This document shows, piece after piece, positions 23,068-33,848 of a stretch of 64,000 nucleotides of DNA. A model generated the notes under the pieces. The model worked only from the letters and a program-made list of their open reading frames with translations, was not told where the DNA came from and did not search any database. Numbering within the stretch: the stretch's first letter is position 1; each line of letters starts with the position of its first letter. The position numbers and the translations under genes are program-made. Origin of the DNA: Isoetes taiwanensis (taxonomy: Eukaryota; Streptophyta; Lycopodiopsida; Isoetales; Isoetaceae); NCBI GenBank assembly GCA_021234155.1, contig JAJEKV010000239.1, positions 250,001-314,000 on the forward strand, written 5' to 3'.

Positions 23068-23490
23068 ATGGCGGAAATCGGCGGCGAGGCGGTGCCTAGC
23101 CCAGCCACCGATGAATACATGGAGCTCAAATTTTTGGCGGGATTGGATTGCTAGCCAATCTAATAGGCGAGGCACCTAAAGCTGGCGTCCACGGAAAATG
23201 TCGGATTTTGGTGGCATACACAAATGGTCGCTTCATGATTTGTAGGCCGCCGGATTCGTTGCACTGCTAAAAACACGGTTTGGATATGCATATTGCTATG
23301 CTACGGATTTGTTGCGAAGATGTGCCGGCTTGTGCGGAGATAGTGCATTTGGCGCCACGCATAATCCTTTGTTTCCTAATCTACAGGGCGAGATAAGCTT
23401 TGCTAGAAATACTGATTTTGAATCTATTTACCGGCCATATCTTTGGTCGGCTATTCAAGACCATAACGGGCTACGCATCGATTTATGATG
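23068..23490 (+). pseudogene. unrecognised gene start, broken
   Basis: An ATG at 23068 in a GC-richer patch opens MAEIGGEAVPSPATDEYMEL, which looks like a plausible protein N-terminus, and stops at 23154. In another frame about 23250-23487 reads GFVALLKTRFGYAYCYATDL, LCGDSAFGATHNPLFPNLQ and DFESIYRPYLWSAIQDHNG. I cannot name the family. The two parts could be exons or a frameshifted gene. It lies inside element Y on the plus strand, unlike the other cargo-like units. Confidence 0.3.
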
Positions 23491-23499
23491 GATTGCTTG

Positions 23500-26400
23500 T
23501 ACCATGCACTGTGCCACTTGCACGAGCTCTAAAGCGCTTTCGAAATCCATAAGGTAACATTTAGTGAGGTCAAATAATCTTAGCCTACATCTGAGGTTTG
23601 GGTTGATTTCCCTTAAACATCTACATTTTTGCTTGGAAATGGTAGTTGGATTTGTGTTTTAACTAAAACTTGGTTGTCTAGGGATGCCCAAATGTGTTTT
23701 TGGCACGCAAAGCGACTTATGTGTTGGGCTGATATTCAGCGGGGCCGGATCTATTACTATGGAACTGCCCTCTAATGATGTTGGATAAGGCGGAGATGCT
23801 TTTGTATATCATGGTATGATGCTATCTTTTCTTATTAATTTATTTAAATTTGGAAGCATATTTATGCAGGTTTGTTGTCTATTAGAACCCTAGCTGAGAT
23901 AGAAAGTTCTGAGATAAATATGGTGTAGTTCAAGTCTTGCATATGGTTTTCAATATGGTGCGAATCTTGCATACACTTGACCACTATTCTTTTTATAATT
24001 CTTTGGCGGGTTTGACAAAGTTTATAGCTAGAATCTGACATAGACAAAGATCTGCTCCCGGCAAAATATTATGGCCAGTGCATTTTGGCTAAATATGCTT
24101 ACACGCCGACTATGGTTTGCTCAGGAAAGAGTACATTACAAGCAATTATTACAAGCGACTAGTTTTGCAACCTCAAGGATTTCAAAATCCCATGAATTGA
24201 ATAGGCGGAGATAGAGTGAGGATATGAAAATCATGGTTTTAGTAATTGGAAGCAGGGATTTTTTGAATCGACTTCTTATACTTGAAATACATGCATTGGG
24301 TTATTTTGAACAAATTCAATAGATGAAATGTTTCTTTCCACTTTGAAGGAATGACAAGTTATAAATTGCAAAACTTGCATGAACAATTTCTTGGAAAATA
24401 GCAATTGATTATGTCGAAAACAATACTTAAAAAACTTGTCATTTAACCATGGCATTTAACCATGTTGTTTATTGAAGAAAACAACACTTAAAAATATTTA
24501 TTTGACATGTTGTTTATTGAAAATTCTATAAAACAACATGTGCATTTTATGTAAAATAATACTAAAAGACAACACCTATTTTTGAAAAATTACATTGCCA
24601 CATATCCACATATAAGAATGAGTGCCACGTGTCAAGATTTGATTGCTTAAAAACATGTCTACGTGTAAACCAAGCGTGTTGTTTTTTGTAAAAGTTAAAA
24701 AAAGTCCACGGATATTTTATTTTGATTTTCTTGCAAAAACAACACTTGTAAACAACCAATTTAAGAAATAACGTGTCGTACTTTTTAATAGCTACATATA
24801 ATATTGAGGAAAACAATATTTGAAAATAGTAATTATTTTTAAATGCAACATGTGAATTTCTTTAAAAACTACACATCTTTCTCTAAGAAAACAATGTCAA
24901 CTTTTAAAAACTACAAGTAGAGGAAAAAAACAAAACGCATAGAAAAAAATAAAAAGATATATTTTTTTTACTTCTTCATTAGTAGTAATATGTAAAATCT
25001 GGCGTGCACTTTTCAAAAAAAACAACGCATGACTTCTTACAAAAAAACAACGGTGACAAAAAAAAACCACATTGAAAAAAAGCCCGATAAAAACAATAGT
25101 GAAAAAAAAAAGGACACATTGACAAAAATGGCCAAAAGACCACCGTGGAAAATTTACGCCAAAAACCACTTTGTCTCTTTGTGCAAATCCGGATAAGCAG
25201 ACCCACGTGGACTTTTGGGGCCATTTGGTGTTGTTTTTGGCATAAAACAACACTTCCGTTACAAAGGAAAAACAAGCGTGGACCAAAATTAGGGATTAAG
25301 ATATACTTAAAATTCATGCAAAGCATAATAACTCAAACTCATGCAAAGCATATTATCGAAGGCAAGGAAATATCTCAAATTCATGCAAGCATAATACTCT
25401 CCACACGCAGGTGTATTACGTGGCAAATTAAATACCTTGAATAGGGTTACGTGTGATACGTGTATATACGATCAACGCCCTCCTCGAAACTTGAGAAGAG
25501 CGGGTTTAGAATTCCTCTTCCACTTGCTTCCCTCCCCCGTCGCCTCGACCTCGATTCGCTTTTAGAAGACATCTCACGAGTCGCCTAGTAGCAGTCGGAA
25601 TTTTTCCGGATCTGGCCTTCGAGCTGCTTTCGAAGAAATAGCTTTTCTACTGTGCGAGAAATAGAGAAATTTGAATTTCAAGAAAACACAAAATGCGGTT
25701 TGAAATATTCTTGACACATACAAATAATAATGGCGAAGACCCGTCCGCCCGACTTCTTTCATTAAGTTTTTAAAACCAATCTACCCAAAAAGTATCCCGC
25801 CAAATTTATCCCCTAAAGCGTAGTTAACCTAATCTTTCTTCTAATTGAATTTTCCGACCGCCAGAGTTTCCATAAGCGCCTTGACTTCTCAAATCAACGA
25901 GGAGACTCAAATCAGCTTCTCAAGAATGGCTCTGAGAATTCGGTACTCATCTCATTCAATAGCTTGAACATTAATTTCCAATAGTAGGTGTGCGAATAGC
26001 AATTTTTCGATAGCGGTCGAAGATGAATGTTTCATGTTAACTACAAATCGAAAAGGAAAGTAGGATTATGCAAGATCGACTCCATCGATCCATTTAGAAC
26101 CGTCATGGAATTCATTTCGGGGATAAGTATGTCCGAAATTCTGATGATTAACTCTATTGTGCTATGGATGAAGCTTTACCTCTTGAGACACCCGGTGGGG
26201 ATACGGTTGGAGAAAGTGTTGGAACATTTGTTGCATGGCCAAGAAACCGCTTAAAAAGGTATGTAACATGTATTACATTGTAGAAATATAGAAGTAGACA
26301 AAATTTGTTGTATTCATTGGAAAAAGATTACAATTGTATATAATCTGGATAAATTTGGATAAACCGGACAAAATCGGAGACTACTATTTCAAGCCAGTCT

Positions 26401-27230
26401 ATTGAGTAGGCTGGGCTATCGATACTCCCATTTCCATTGCGAGGGGCATAGTGAATTCTTACGGTAAAACCCCAAAGAAAAAACGGGCTCTAGCTCCACC
26501 ACCCCCTTTGCTCCACCTCCACCTCCTGCTCTGCTCCGCTCCGCTTTGCTCTGTTGAACCTCCAATGTATCGTAGAAGCGCTGCGGTAGTGGTTCCATTG
26601 GTTGAGCCATCTCCATTGCATCGTTATCCGCTTTGTGGTAGTGGTTCGTGTTGGGGCATCAGGGCATAGAGGCTAACCACTAAGAAACGACTCCTCATTT
26701 TGAATCTTGGCCGACGGATGCGAGATTCACTCTCGATCAATGCATGTCTTGCATTCTCGAAGTGATTAGATAAGAGGGCGAGCCTCCGATGCGATTGCAA
26801 GGGCCCCAGAGCCCGGATCTATCATTGCCCTGCGCTCTGGCGCCATCATCATTACTTGATCCAAGTACTCCGGGGGTTGCAAGGCGGTGCTCCAAGTGAG
26901 GCGGGTGCTCGGGCCGCGGTTCAACCGGACTGGAGATTGGGCCAAACTGGAGCTGAAACGTGTGATTGCTGGCCCAAATGTAATTCCAATCCATCTTCGT
27001 CACTGTAGGGTGATTAATGTAACACGGCATCTATCAATAGGAAGTGGCGGAGTATCGGTATTCACTGGGCGTGTTATATTTCTTTATTTATAAACTTAGA
27101 AACTAAAGACACGTGTTTTAGCGTAAAAGTTGAAAGTAGGATACAATTGTTTGCAGCTCGGTGTGTAAACCGCTATATAGGAAAAACTATACATTTCGTG
27201 CATTATTGAGGAGGAGAAAAAAAACACATG
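23500..27230. other. AT-rich DNA without supported genes
   Basis: 24400-25440 is AT-rich with many AAAACAACAC-like words and A-runs, and the open frames there follow from that composition. 25320-25400 repeats ACTCATGCAAAGCATAAT. 26450-27030 is GC-richer, with short open frames on both strands, none recognised. Confidence 0.35.
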
Positions 27231-27237
27231 CGAAATG

Positions 27238-27595
27238 TCATTCTAGTTTATAAGAAATGTATGATTAGTAATTTAGTTTCTAGCATTATAAATTAATTTG
27301 AGTCATAGATTTTGCTAGTTAGCATTATTTTAGAATGTTTTCACAAAAAAAAAATGACTAAAATAAGTGGAAACAATTGAAAAAAAGTATAGTAATTTGA
27401 TTTAATAATTTTAGTTGGGCACGTCATAGAAATTTTTGGGATGATGTTTAGGTTAGTTTAGCTAAACGCTAGACAGCGATGAGAGGAAAAATATGTAGAG
27501 TTTAGCTAAACCACGAAAGTTTTGGGTTTAATATCGAGCAAGTTTAGCTAAAGTCATTACGGCTAATAAGAAATATGGGATTAGTAATTTATTCC
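27238..27595 (-). repeat. dispersed repeat, inverted partner at 35098-35455
   Basis: 358 bp that recurs in reverse complement at 35098-35455 with few differences. It contains the palindrome GTTTAGCTAAAC and begins and ends with related words (TAAGAAATRTRGGATTAGTAAT type), which fits a unit of about 320 bp that is tandem at the other locus. Confidence 0.85.
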
Positions 27596-27603
27596 ACAGT
27601 ACG

Positions 27604-27674
27604 GATAGATAAGTAAATAGATAAAGGCCAGCGTGTAAATAATTGCCTGGCCTTTATCTATTTACTTATCTATC
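27604..27674. repeat. perfect 28-bp inverted repeat (hairpin)
   Basis: Arms 27604-27631 and 27647-27674 are exact reverse complements (GATAGATAAGTA...AAAGGCCAG) around a 15-base spacer, CGTGTAAATAATTGC. The spacer and arm tips resemble the GCGTGAATAATT part of the promoter-like module at 28370 and 29570. It would form a stable stem in single-stranded DNA or RNA. Confidence 0.9.
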
Positions 27675-28319
27675 TCTATCTGAAGTTTTTCTCCCTCCTC
27701 CCTGGAATGCCGGCGTGTATTCATGTTGAAGGCTAAAGGTTACCATAAAACACGCTTAGCGTGTTTCAAATATTATCTTTCAGATTTTTCTAATGCTTTC
27801 TACTACACTTATTCATAATAGAAACTTGCATGCAATAGCATGATTAATTCAGGAAGAGAAACTCAAGAATTTACTCGAAAAAAAAAGCGGATGAAGTTTA
27901 TAAAAACTATTACGGTTTTCATAAACATCATCTGCTTCCTGCGCCTCGAGCAAATGCAAAAGCTTGTCTTCTTGATTAAAACCCGCCATTGAGATGCAAC
28001 TTAAAACTAAATGAAAACTAACCTTGAGTTCGAGGCTGGAAGGATTGAAGGCAGGAGGACTATGCTTGTGGTTTTAATTCGAGGCTTTTCGATTCGCGGA
28101 CCTTAGTCCTCTGCTTTTGGTTTTAATTACGAGTCTCCGATTTCCTCTGCTTTCTGGATGCTCTGAGAACAAAAGCATGAGTCTTTTAGTAAGTTAGGAA
28201 TTGCGAAACCAAACATCTAACATTGATGAATATAAATCGCTCACCAAGATTTGGGACGGCGGATCCAAACACAGAGAAGCGCAAAATAACCGCAAATCGT
28301 ATGAAGGAAGGAAGAAAAC

Positions 28320-28500
28320 GTTAGGAACTTTGAGGCGTAAAATGGATTTATATAGGCACAATTAGAAAAAGTTAGCGTGAATAATTGATTGCTTGAATTA
28401 ACACGCTGGCGTCACGGTCTTCTGCCGGACATGACATGTATATGGTATATATGGAGAATATTGCATTTCATGCAATAAATTCTCACGACATTTTATTCCA
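28320..28500 (-). promoter_or_regulatory. promoter-like module, copy 1
   Basis: Read on the minus strand: an ACGCCAGCGTGTTAATT motif, CAATCAATTATTCACGCTAA, a spacer, then the TATA box CCTATATAAA (complement of 28347-28356). About 180 bp is shared with 29520-29700. Downstream, a possible short exon ends in TCTTG with GTGAGC (a GT-AG donor), and an acceptor TTCTCAG follows. No long coding frame follows. Confidence 0.5.
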
Positions 28501-29103
28501 TTTATTGCATTGAAAAAATAGAATTTAGAAATTTTATATAGGCTACATTAAAAATGATTTTAAAGGCAAAATTATGAAGGCTAAAAAATGACTTGTAAGG
28601 TTGGGGAATTGTTTTAGGTCGTATAGGAAAATTTCCTATAGTTCTTGGCTGAATCGAGAGATTTCTCATGTGGTTGATTTATAGTGTTCGAGAGACTTTG
28701 TTGAGACAAAATTTCAGATACAAAATTTTAGAGATAACTTGACTTGGAGACAAAATAATTGGAGAAAACAGTTGGATTTAATTCAAATAATTTTATGTCT
28801 GTAAAAAGGCGTCAAGAAGAACTGCTTTTGAAGAAAATTTTATGACGAAAACTGTTTGATTTCATTCATAAGAGGAGAATGTCTGAGATGCCCGAAGGCT
28901 TTTCACAAAATTACAGGGAAAAAAAATGCCCGGGGCGTGTCCAAAGCTTACGTAAGCAACAAAAAAAAAAAAGGGGCCCGGGATCGCATCATTGATCTTC
29001 CACGTGCAACAAAGAAGGAAGAAAGGTGTTAGAAAAGAAAGAAAGGTGAAAAAAAAAAAAAAAAAAAAATCAGACATGCAAACCTGGCTCATCTCCGACC
29101 ATT

Positions 29104-29493
29104 CTAAAAAGCGGTCGAATTCTCGACCTTCCTCCTCATCCTCTTCCTCCCCCTCCTCCTCCTCTTCCTCCTCCTCCTCTTCTTGGGAGATTTCATTTCT
29201 CTGTTTGTGGTCAAGCCAACCCCCGGGAAGGAGGCGGTTTCATGCTCTTGGGAGGACATCTCCTCCTCTTCCTCCAACTCCTCCTCTTCCTCCTCTTCCT
29301 CCTCTTGAATCGGAGGAATGAGGAGGAGCTCAACTCCCTCCTCTTCCATGTCAAAATCAGCATCATCCTGAATTGGAATCAGGAGGAGAATTGGGCAAGA
29401 AAATCTATGAGGGGGGGAAGAGGGGTTCTTCAACCCGACGTCTCTTTGACGAGACCTCGGGTTCTTCATGAAGTTCGAATGAGGCAGCTTCAT
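29104..29493 (-). CDS. Glu-rich then Arg/Lys-rich hypothetical protein (129 aa)
   Basis: The ATG at 29493 lies about 54 bp downstream of a TATA box (complement of 29547-29556). The product starts MKLPHSNFMKNPRSRQRDV, then has two stretches of glutamate (encoded by a CTC/TCC-type microsatellite on the plus strand) and a C-terminal KKRRRRKRRRRGRKR-type run. Charge-segregated low complexity may simply reflect the microsatellite, but the promoter-like module and well-placed ATG support transcription. No family is recognised. The overlapping plus-strand frame is Ser/Leu low complexity and was discarded. Confidence 0.35.
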   Translation of the reverse strand: MKLPHSNFMKNPRSRQRDVGLKNPSSPPHRFSCPILLLIPIQDDADFDMEEEGVELLLIPPIQEEEEEEEEELEEEEEMSSQEHETASFPGVGLTTNREMKSPKKRRRRKRRRRGRKRMRRKVENSTAF

Positions 29494-29519
29494 GCGGGCG
29501 AGAAAAAAATTTGGGGACA

Positions 29520-29700
29520 GAATGGTCTTGAGAGGCGTGAACCGGGTTTATATAGGGTTAATTAGAAATTAGCGTGAATAATTTATTGCCTCAAATAACA
29601 CGCCAGCGTATCTGAAATTCCCCTTGACTATATTATCTAGGGTATATTATTATGGATAATAAATTCTCACGTCTATTAGTTATATGTCTTTTTAGTAATC
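29520..29700 (-). promoter_or_regulatory. promoter-like module, copy 2
   Basis: The same order as at 28320-28500 on the minus strand: ACGCTGGCGTGTTATTTG, GGCAATAAATTATTCACGC, then CCTATATAAA. Beyond the palindromes the two copies also share AATAAATTCTCACG. The conserved spacing of palindrome, GCGTGAAT word and TATA box suggests a functional core and not just a repeat. Confidence 0.5.
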
Positions 29701-29954
29701 ATATATCCAAATTTTCGATAATAAAAATTTGGATATATTTATATAAATGTCATTTCCTTGTTGTTGCCATGAAAATTCTTGTTTTAAATGATTTCGTTTC
29801 GCCCATTGTTATTATTATATTAAACCTATTTCCAAGGAATTTCTTGCTTTTAAAAAATTTGATTTACCTCTACATATTCCATAAATGTAATTACTTTTTT
29901 ATCTTATGGTGTAATAATTTTTCTTACTCATTGACTAAAAGGGTGCAATTTGCC

Positions 29955-32758
29955 TAGGTCAATGGTGCCCCTCCAACTCAAGATGGTGAAAAGAGCAATA
30001 TCAATGAAAACCAACTCCCTAGCAAGAATGTTGAAGAAAAACAATTAGTCCTCTATAGTAGGGTGCAATGGAGGAACAAGAAGGTGAGAATCATGCACAA
30101 GTGCAACAAGGAAATAGTAGGCCAAGGAGTCATTGTGCTAGCGGATCTCGGTCAAGCCGTTAATGATGAAAGGCTAGGGAAGACAATATTGGTATTGCAA
30201 TTTCGATGTTGGAAGACAACTGGAAAGGTAAAGGTTTGGGTGACAAGGAATGTTTTGGTTGTGTCAAGCAATTGGAGGTTCCTTGCATCATGGCATGGCC
30301 TATAAGTAGTGTTCAATTTGTGGAGGATTATATTTTTTCCGAGCCCGAGGTTGTTGGGGACAATGATTGTCTTGATATTGATCCATTGGCGATTTGGAAC
30401 TCTAAACCTAGGCAAAGGGGAGAAGTATCGGTTGCCGGACATTATCCTAGCAAAAGAGCCAAGTTGATTAATGACACCAAACGTGAGACAATGGTGAAGG
30501 TTAGGGGCTCGGATTGTTGTTGAGTGATTGTATGCAATTCTTCACAATAGAACAATTGGTGGAAGCAAGAGCCACTTTTCAAGAGTACACTTTGTTGATG
30601 AGAGGAGGACCTACATGTACACAATCTTGAGCATGCACTTCAAGTTGAAAGAAACCCAAAGAAAAAGATACCCTTTGCTAGGCAAATGGATATGTGCAAA
30701 AGCATGGCAGAGTATCCATGCAATTCCAACTTCTTCATGGCATAATTGGCAAAAAAAAGCAGAGGGGAAACAGGATTGCTTTACATGGAAATAATGGTTT
30801 GTTGAGACCAACAGCCTAGGACCACGGCTGCCGGGGAGATATTTGAAAAATATATTGATTTCAATGCGAGTCTATGCCACACAAAAGCGAGAAGGGATGA
30901 AAAGGGAAGAAGCGGTTGTTGAGAAAAGGTTGCCATCACATTGTACTCAAAAGAGTATTTTGGAAGAAGTGAATTCCCTACTTGAGAATTGGGAATTCTT
31001 CCAATATCCCAACCTAGCTTTAGTAGGTTATGGAAGAAGCATTTCAATCATGTCACCATAGCAACTTCAAACAACTTTGCAAAGTGCAATTTATGTGCTA
31101 AGTTGAAGGAGACTCTTGATAAGACTGTGCAACCTAGTCAAAGGGCTAGGATAAGGGAGCATATGAAGGACCATATGACCGACCAACTATCATGTAGATC
31201 ATGTTATTGGATGTGGAGGACTTTATCCGCATTGGAACCCAATAACTATTTATGTATTATACATGACAAGATGGACCAGCAAAAGACTTGTCTTCCACAA
31301 TTCAAGTACATACCAAAGTCATGTGGAAGATCATACCCTTTACAGATCTCAATGATGGGGCAATCTTGCATGGGCGAGGAATCAAAACCTACTATGGCCA
31401 TTTTAGTTTGGAGTTGTGGAGTGATGGTCCGATTTTCATATTGGGAGTATCATGAGGTGTTTGAGAAACTATGAAAATGGATACAATGGTCACCTCCAGG
31501 ACCTTCTGACTAGCCGGGCACTACATAGAGCATTGTTAGATGGAAACCCTAACAATATTGAAAAGTTGACAAGGCAAGGTTTAGGAAGCATGGGTCTAAT
31601 GAACATGTTGGAGCTTCAACTTCACGTGCTAAACCTCAAGATCTACCCAAAAGGTTTCTCTTGCAACTTGATAATTGTCTTTGGCCAAAATAAGAACAGT
31701 GGATGTTTTCTTTCCTATCCTACTTAACAGTTGTGGGGATATTTGAAAGAGTTAATTTAGGGTTTCTTATGCCGGGCATACCCATGAGGATGTGGATGCA
31801 TTATTTGGCAAATATAGTTGTATCTTGAAGCGACAAACGGTGACCAACTTTCCTAGGCTAATGGAAATCTTGCATGAATGCACTACTCCAAACCCTATAG
31901 CTTCTCTCATAGAAGAAGTGCCCGATTGGAAGAGCTTTGTGGATGGTTATACATTGGATCTTGAAAGGTCATTCCAGGCCTCTGCAGTTCACTTTTTGGG
32001 TGAGAGATGGGATTCCAATCTTCCAATGGAAGATGAGACCTTCGGAGAGGATGAGTGGAGAGGAGGGGAGGAAATATATATGTAGAGATGAGAATGGCAA
32101 GCCTATGATACCTCTAGGTCAACCAAAAGCTTTAAAACCTACTGAAGAAGTGAAGCAATTGGGATTGACTAAGGAAGGAATCCAAGACTATATAAAGCAT
32201 TGGCAAACCAATCCGGATGACACCAACCGTGCCTTGGTGGCTTTTGGAAGAAGGTGATTAACCTTTGTTGGGGGAGATAGACACATCCTCGGGATGAATT
32301 GAAAGAAGGGTGGTTGCCTAAGACTAGGTGGAAGACCTTAGTGTGCTGAGGATTTTGATGACACTGTAAGTAGCATTCGCAAGCAATATGCTCCTCCTCC
32401 TTCTGACAAACACTATGTTGGTCCTAAGAACAATAGGCCAAAGTTTCTAGGCATGGATGCTTATGAACCTTCCACTGACTTGGAATGCAAAGAAGAAGGT
32501 AATATTAACTTCAACCATGTGCGGGTGGAATGGTGGTGTCCAGTGCATCAGTTGACCAACGTATCGGATAAAGAAAGGTTTCAGATTGTTGGACAAAGAG
32601 ATGGAGGAGAAACCGAGTGATCGATCTTTGGCTAGACTATGAAAGTGTTTTGTACTCATGGACTCCAAACACTATTCCAGCTAGAAATGCGAGAATTACA
32701 ATACCTCGGGATGTCGGGAAGAAGGCTATGATATCATTGGGGGTGCTTGAAGAAAGTT
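29955..32758 (+). pseudogene. DUF7869-type transposase-like gene of element Y
   Basis: Starts after an acceptor-like CCTAG at 29957 with VNGAPPTQDGEKSN. Order: VIVLADLGQAVNDERLG (30130-30180), KECFGCVKQLEVPCIMAWP (about 30248-30303), GKWICAKAW with IPTSSWHNW (30680-30755), SQRARIREHMKDHMTDQL with CRSCYWMWRTL (31135-31225), IIHDKMDQQKTCLPQFKYIP (about 31255-31315), GRGIKTYYGHFSLELWSDG (about 31372-31430), LQLDNC (about 31660-31678), GHTHEDVDALFGKYS (31774-31818), RSFQASAVHFLGERW (31965-32010), DYIKHWQTNPDDTNRALV (about 32190-32245) and a C-terminal module with VEWWCPVHQ (about 32525-32555). Acidic residues in HDKMDQ, QLDN and HEDVD are candidate catalytic residues. The C-terminal module looks BAH-like. 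Several single-base frameshifts make this copy non-functional. It is closer to intact than the copy at 5120, and its 3' end lies 200 bp from the right end of Y. Confidence 0.75.
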
Positions 32759-32929
32759 GAATAACTATGTAAATTTTTGTTATCACGTTTTTTATGATAT
32801 GGTGCTATATTGTGAAATATTGACTATTTTGTAAATAACATGATATTACGTTTTCATAATTTTGAGGTGAAATGTGTGAATTTGAATATGCTACTAAAAC
32901 ATGCAATATGAAATTTGTCCCAAAATTAA

Positions 32930-32960
32930 GACATAAACCCAATTTAATTGAATGATGGTT
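32930..32960 (-). repeat. right terminal inverted repeat of element Y
   Basis: Inverted partner of 7461-7491 with two mismatches. Reads GACATAAACCC...GAATGATGGTT and is followed directly by AACT, the presumed target duplication, and then by coding sequence of element X. Confidence 0.75.
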
Positions 32961-33597
32961 AACTAATTGAGATGAGACTAATCGTGCATTGATAGATTAT
33001 TGGAAGAAGGTGATCAACTTGTTGGATGAGGTAGACACATCCTCGTAAGATTTGAAAAAGAAGGATGGTTCCCTAAAAGTAAGTGGAAAACATTAGCTGT
33101 AGTCCGATTGAAGATGATGGTACCATTAGTAGCATTGTGAAGGCATATGCTCCTCCTCAATCTGATAAACACTATGTTGGTCCTAAGAAGGATAGGCCAA
33201 AATATTTAGGCATGGATTGTTATGAACCTTCTCTTGACGTGGAGTGCCACCAATTTGTAGTAGTAAAACCGGCCAGATCTAGAGACCTATCGGTGTGGTT
33301 GGGATACACTATCTCGGATATTTGCAAAGAAGAAGGTGATGTTAACTTCAATAAGGGTGCGTGGAATGGTGGTGTCATTACATCGGTTGAGTAATGTCAC
33401 CGATAAAGAAAGATATTGATTGTTGGACAAAGAGGTGGAGGAGAAATCCAAGTGATCCCGATCTTTGGCTAGACATTGAAACAGTATTGTACTCGTGGAC
33501 TCGAAAACTATTCCTACTAAAACAACGAGAGTTACAATACCTCAGGATGTAAGGAATAAGGTTCTCATATCCTTGGGGATGCTAGGGGAAAAATGAA
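32961..33597 (+). pseudogene. DUF7869-type gene, 3' part (element X)
   Basis: Continues the gene broken at 7460: DETNRALIDYWKKVINLLDE (32978-33035), SIVKAYAPPQSDKHYVGPKK (33130-33188), YLGMDCYEPSLDVE, QFVVVKPARSRDLSVWLGYT (33252-33310), ICKEEGDVNFNK, then WRRNPSDPDLWLDIE-type and TIPTKTTRVTIPQDV-type sequence in other frames. VVVKPA..WLG followed by a tryptophan-rich strand resembles a BAH- or chromatin-reader-like fold (inference). The homologous part of Y (32271-32758) lacks about 90 bp of this module. Frameshifts are present. Confidence 0.7.
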
Positions 33598-33817
33598 AAA
33601 CAGTTACTATGTATCTTTTCTACAGTTAATAAAAGTTGTGTACTACTTGAGTTCCATGATATATGATTTTGTAATTTGAAGTTAAGGTGTGAATTTATAT
33701 TCCCGTGTGTGATTATATGTTAACGTCTATTCTAGTCTAAGGGCAACAAAGTTACTAAAAAAGTGAATTTAACAAAGTTACTAAAAAAGTGCAATATAAA
33801 ATTTATCCCAAAATTAA

Positions 33818-33848
33818 GACATAATCCCAATTTAATTGAATGATGGTT
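33818..33848 (-). repeat. right terminal repeat of element X
   Basis: Same 31-mer as at 32930-32960 (one mismatch), preceded by the same subterminal words (AAATTTATCCCAAAATTAA). In both X and Y it lies about 200-250 bp after the end of the DUF7869-type gene, which ties these ends to the gene. Confidence 0.75.

Larger units (their letters stand above)
7461..32960 (+). mobile_element. element Y, putative 25.5-kb TIR transposon with DUF7869-type gene
   Basis: The left end (7461-7491) and right end (32930-32960) are inverted copies of one 31-bp sequence, identical at 29 of 31 positions. The flanks read GGCAACT before and AACTAATT after, giving a 4-bp target duplication AACT. If the element and one AACT are removed, the flanking sequence matches the uninterrupted homologous site inside Y itself (about 32198-32235), allowing for one missing base. 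The right part carries the DUF7869-type gene (29955-32758, plus strand), ending about 200 bp before the right end. The left part carries minus-strand gene-like units pointing towards the left end. Other repeats in between may be later insertions. Seen: ends, duplication, homology. Inferred: that the whole span moved as one unit and that the encoded protein moved it. Confidence 0.66.

Noticed and set aside
24897-25326. Two overlapping minus-strand ORFs of over 110 codons, rich in Phe and Lys
   Set aside because: They arise from A/T runs. Composition is extreme and no motif is seen.
28992-29565. Plus-strand Ser/Leu-rich ORFs
   Set aside because: These are the microsatellite read in other frames. 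The minus-strand frame has the TATA-linked ATG.
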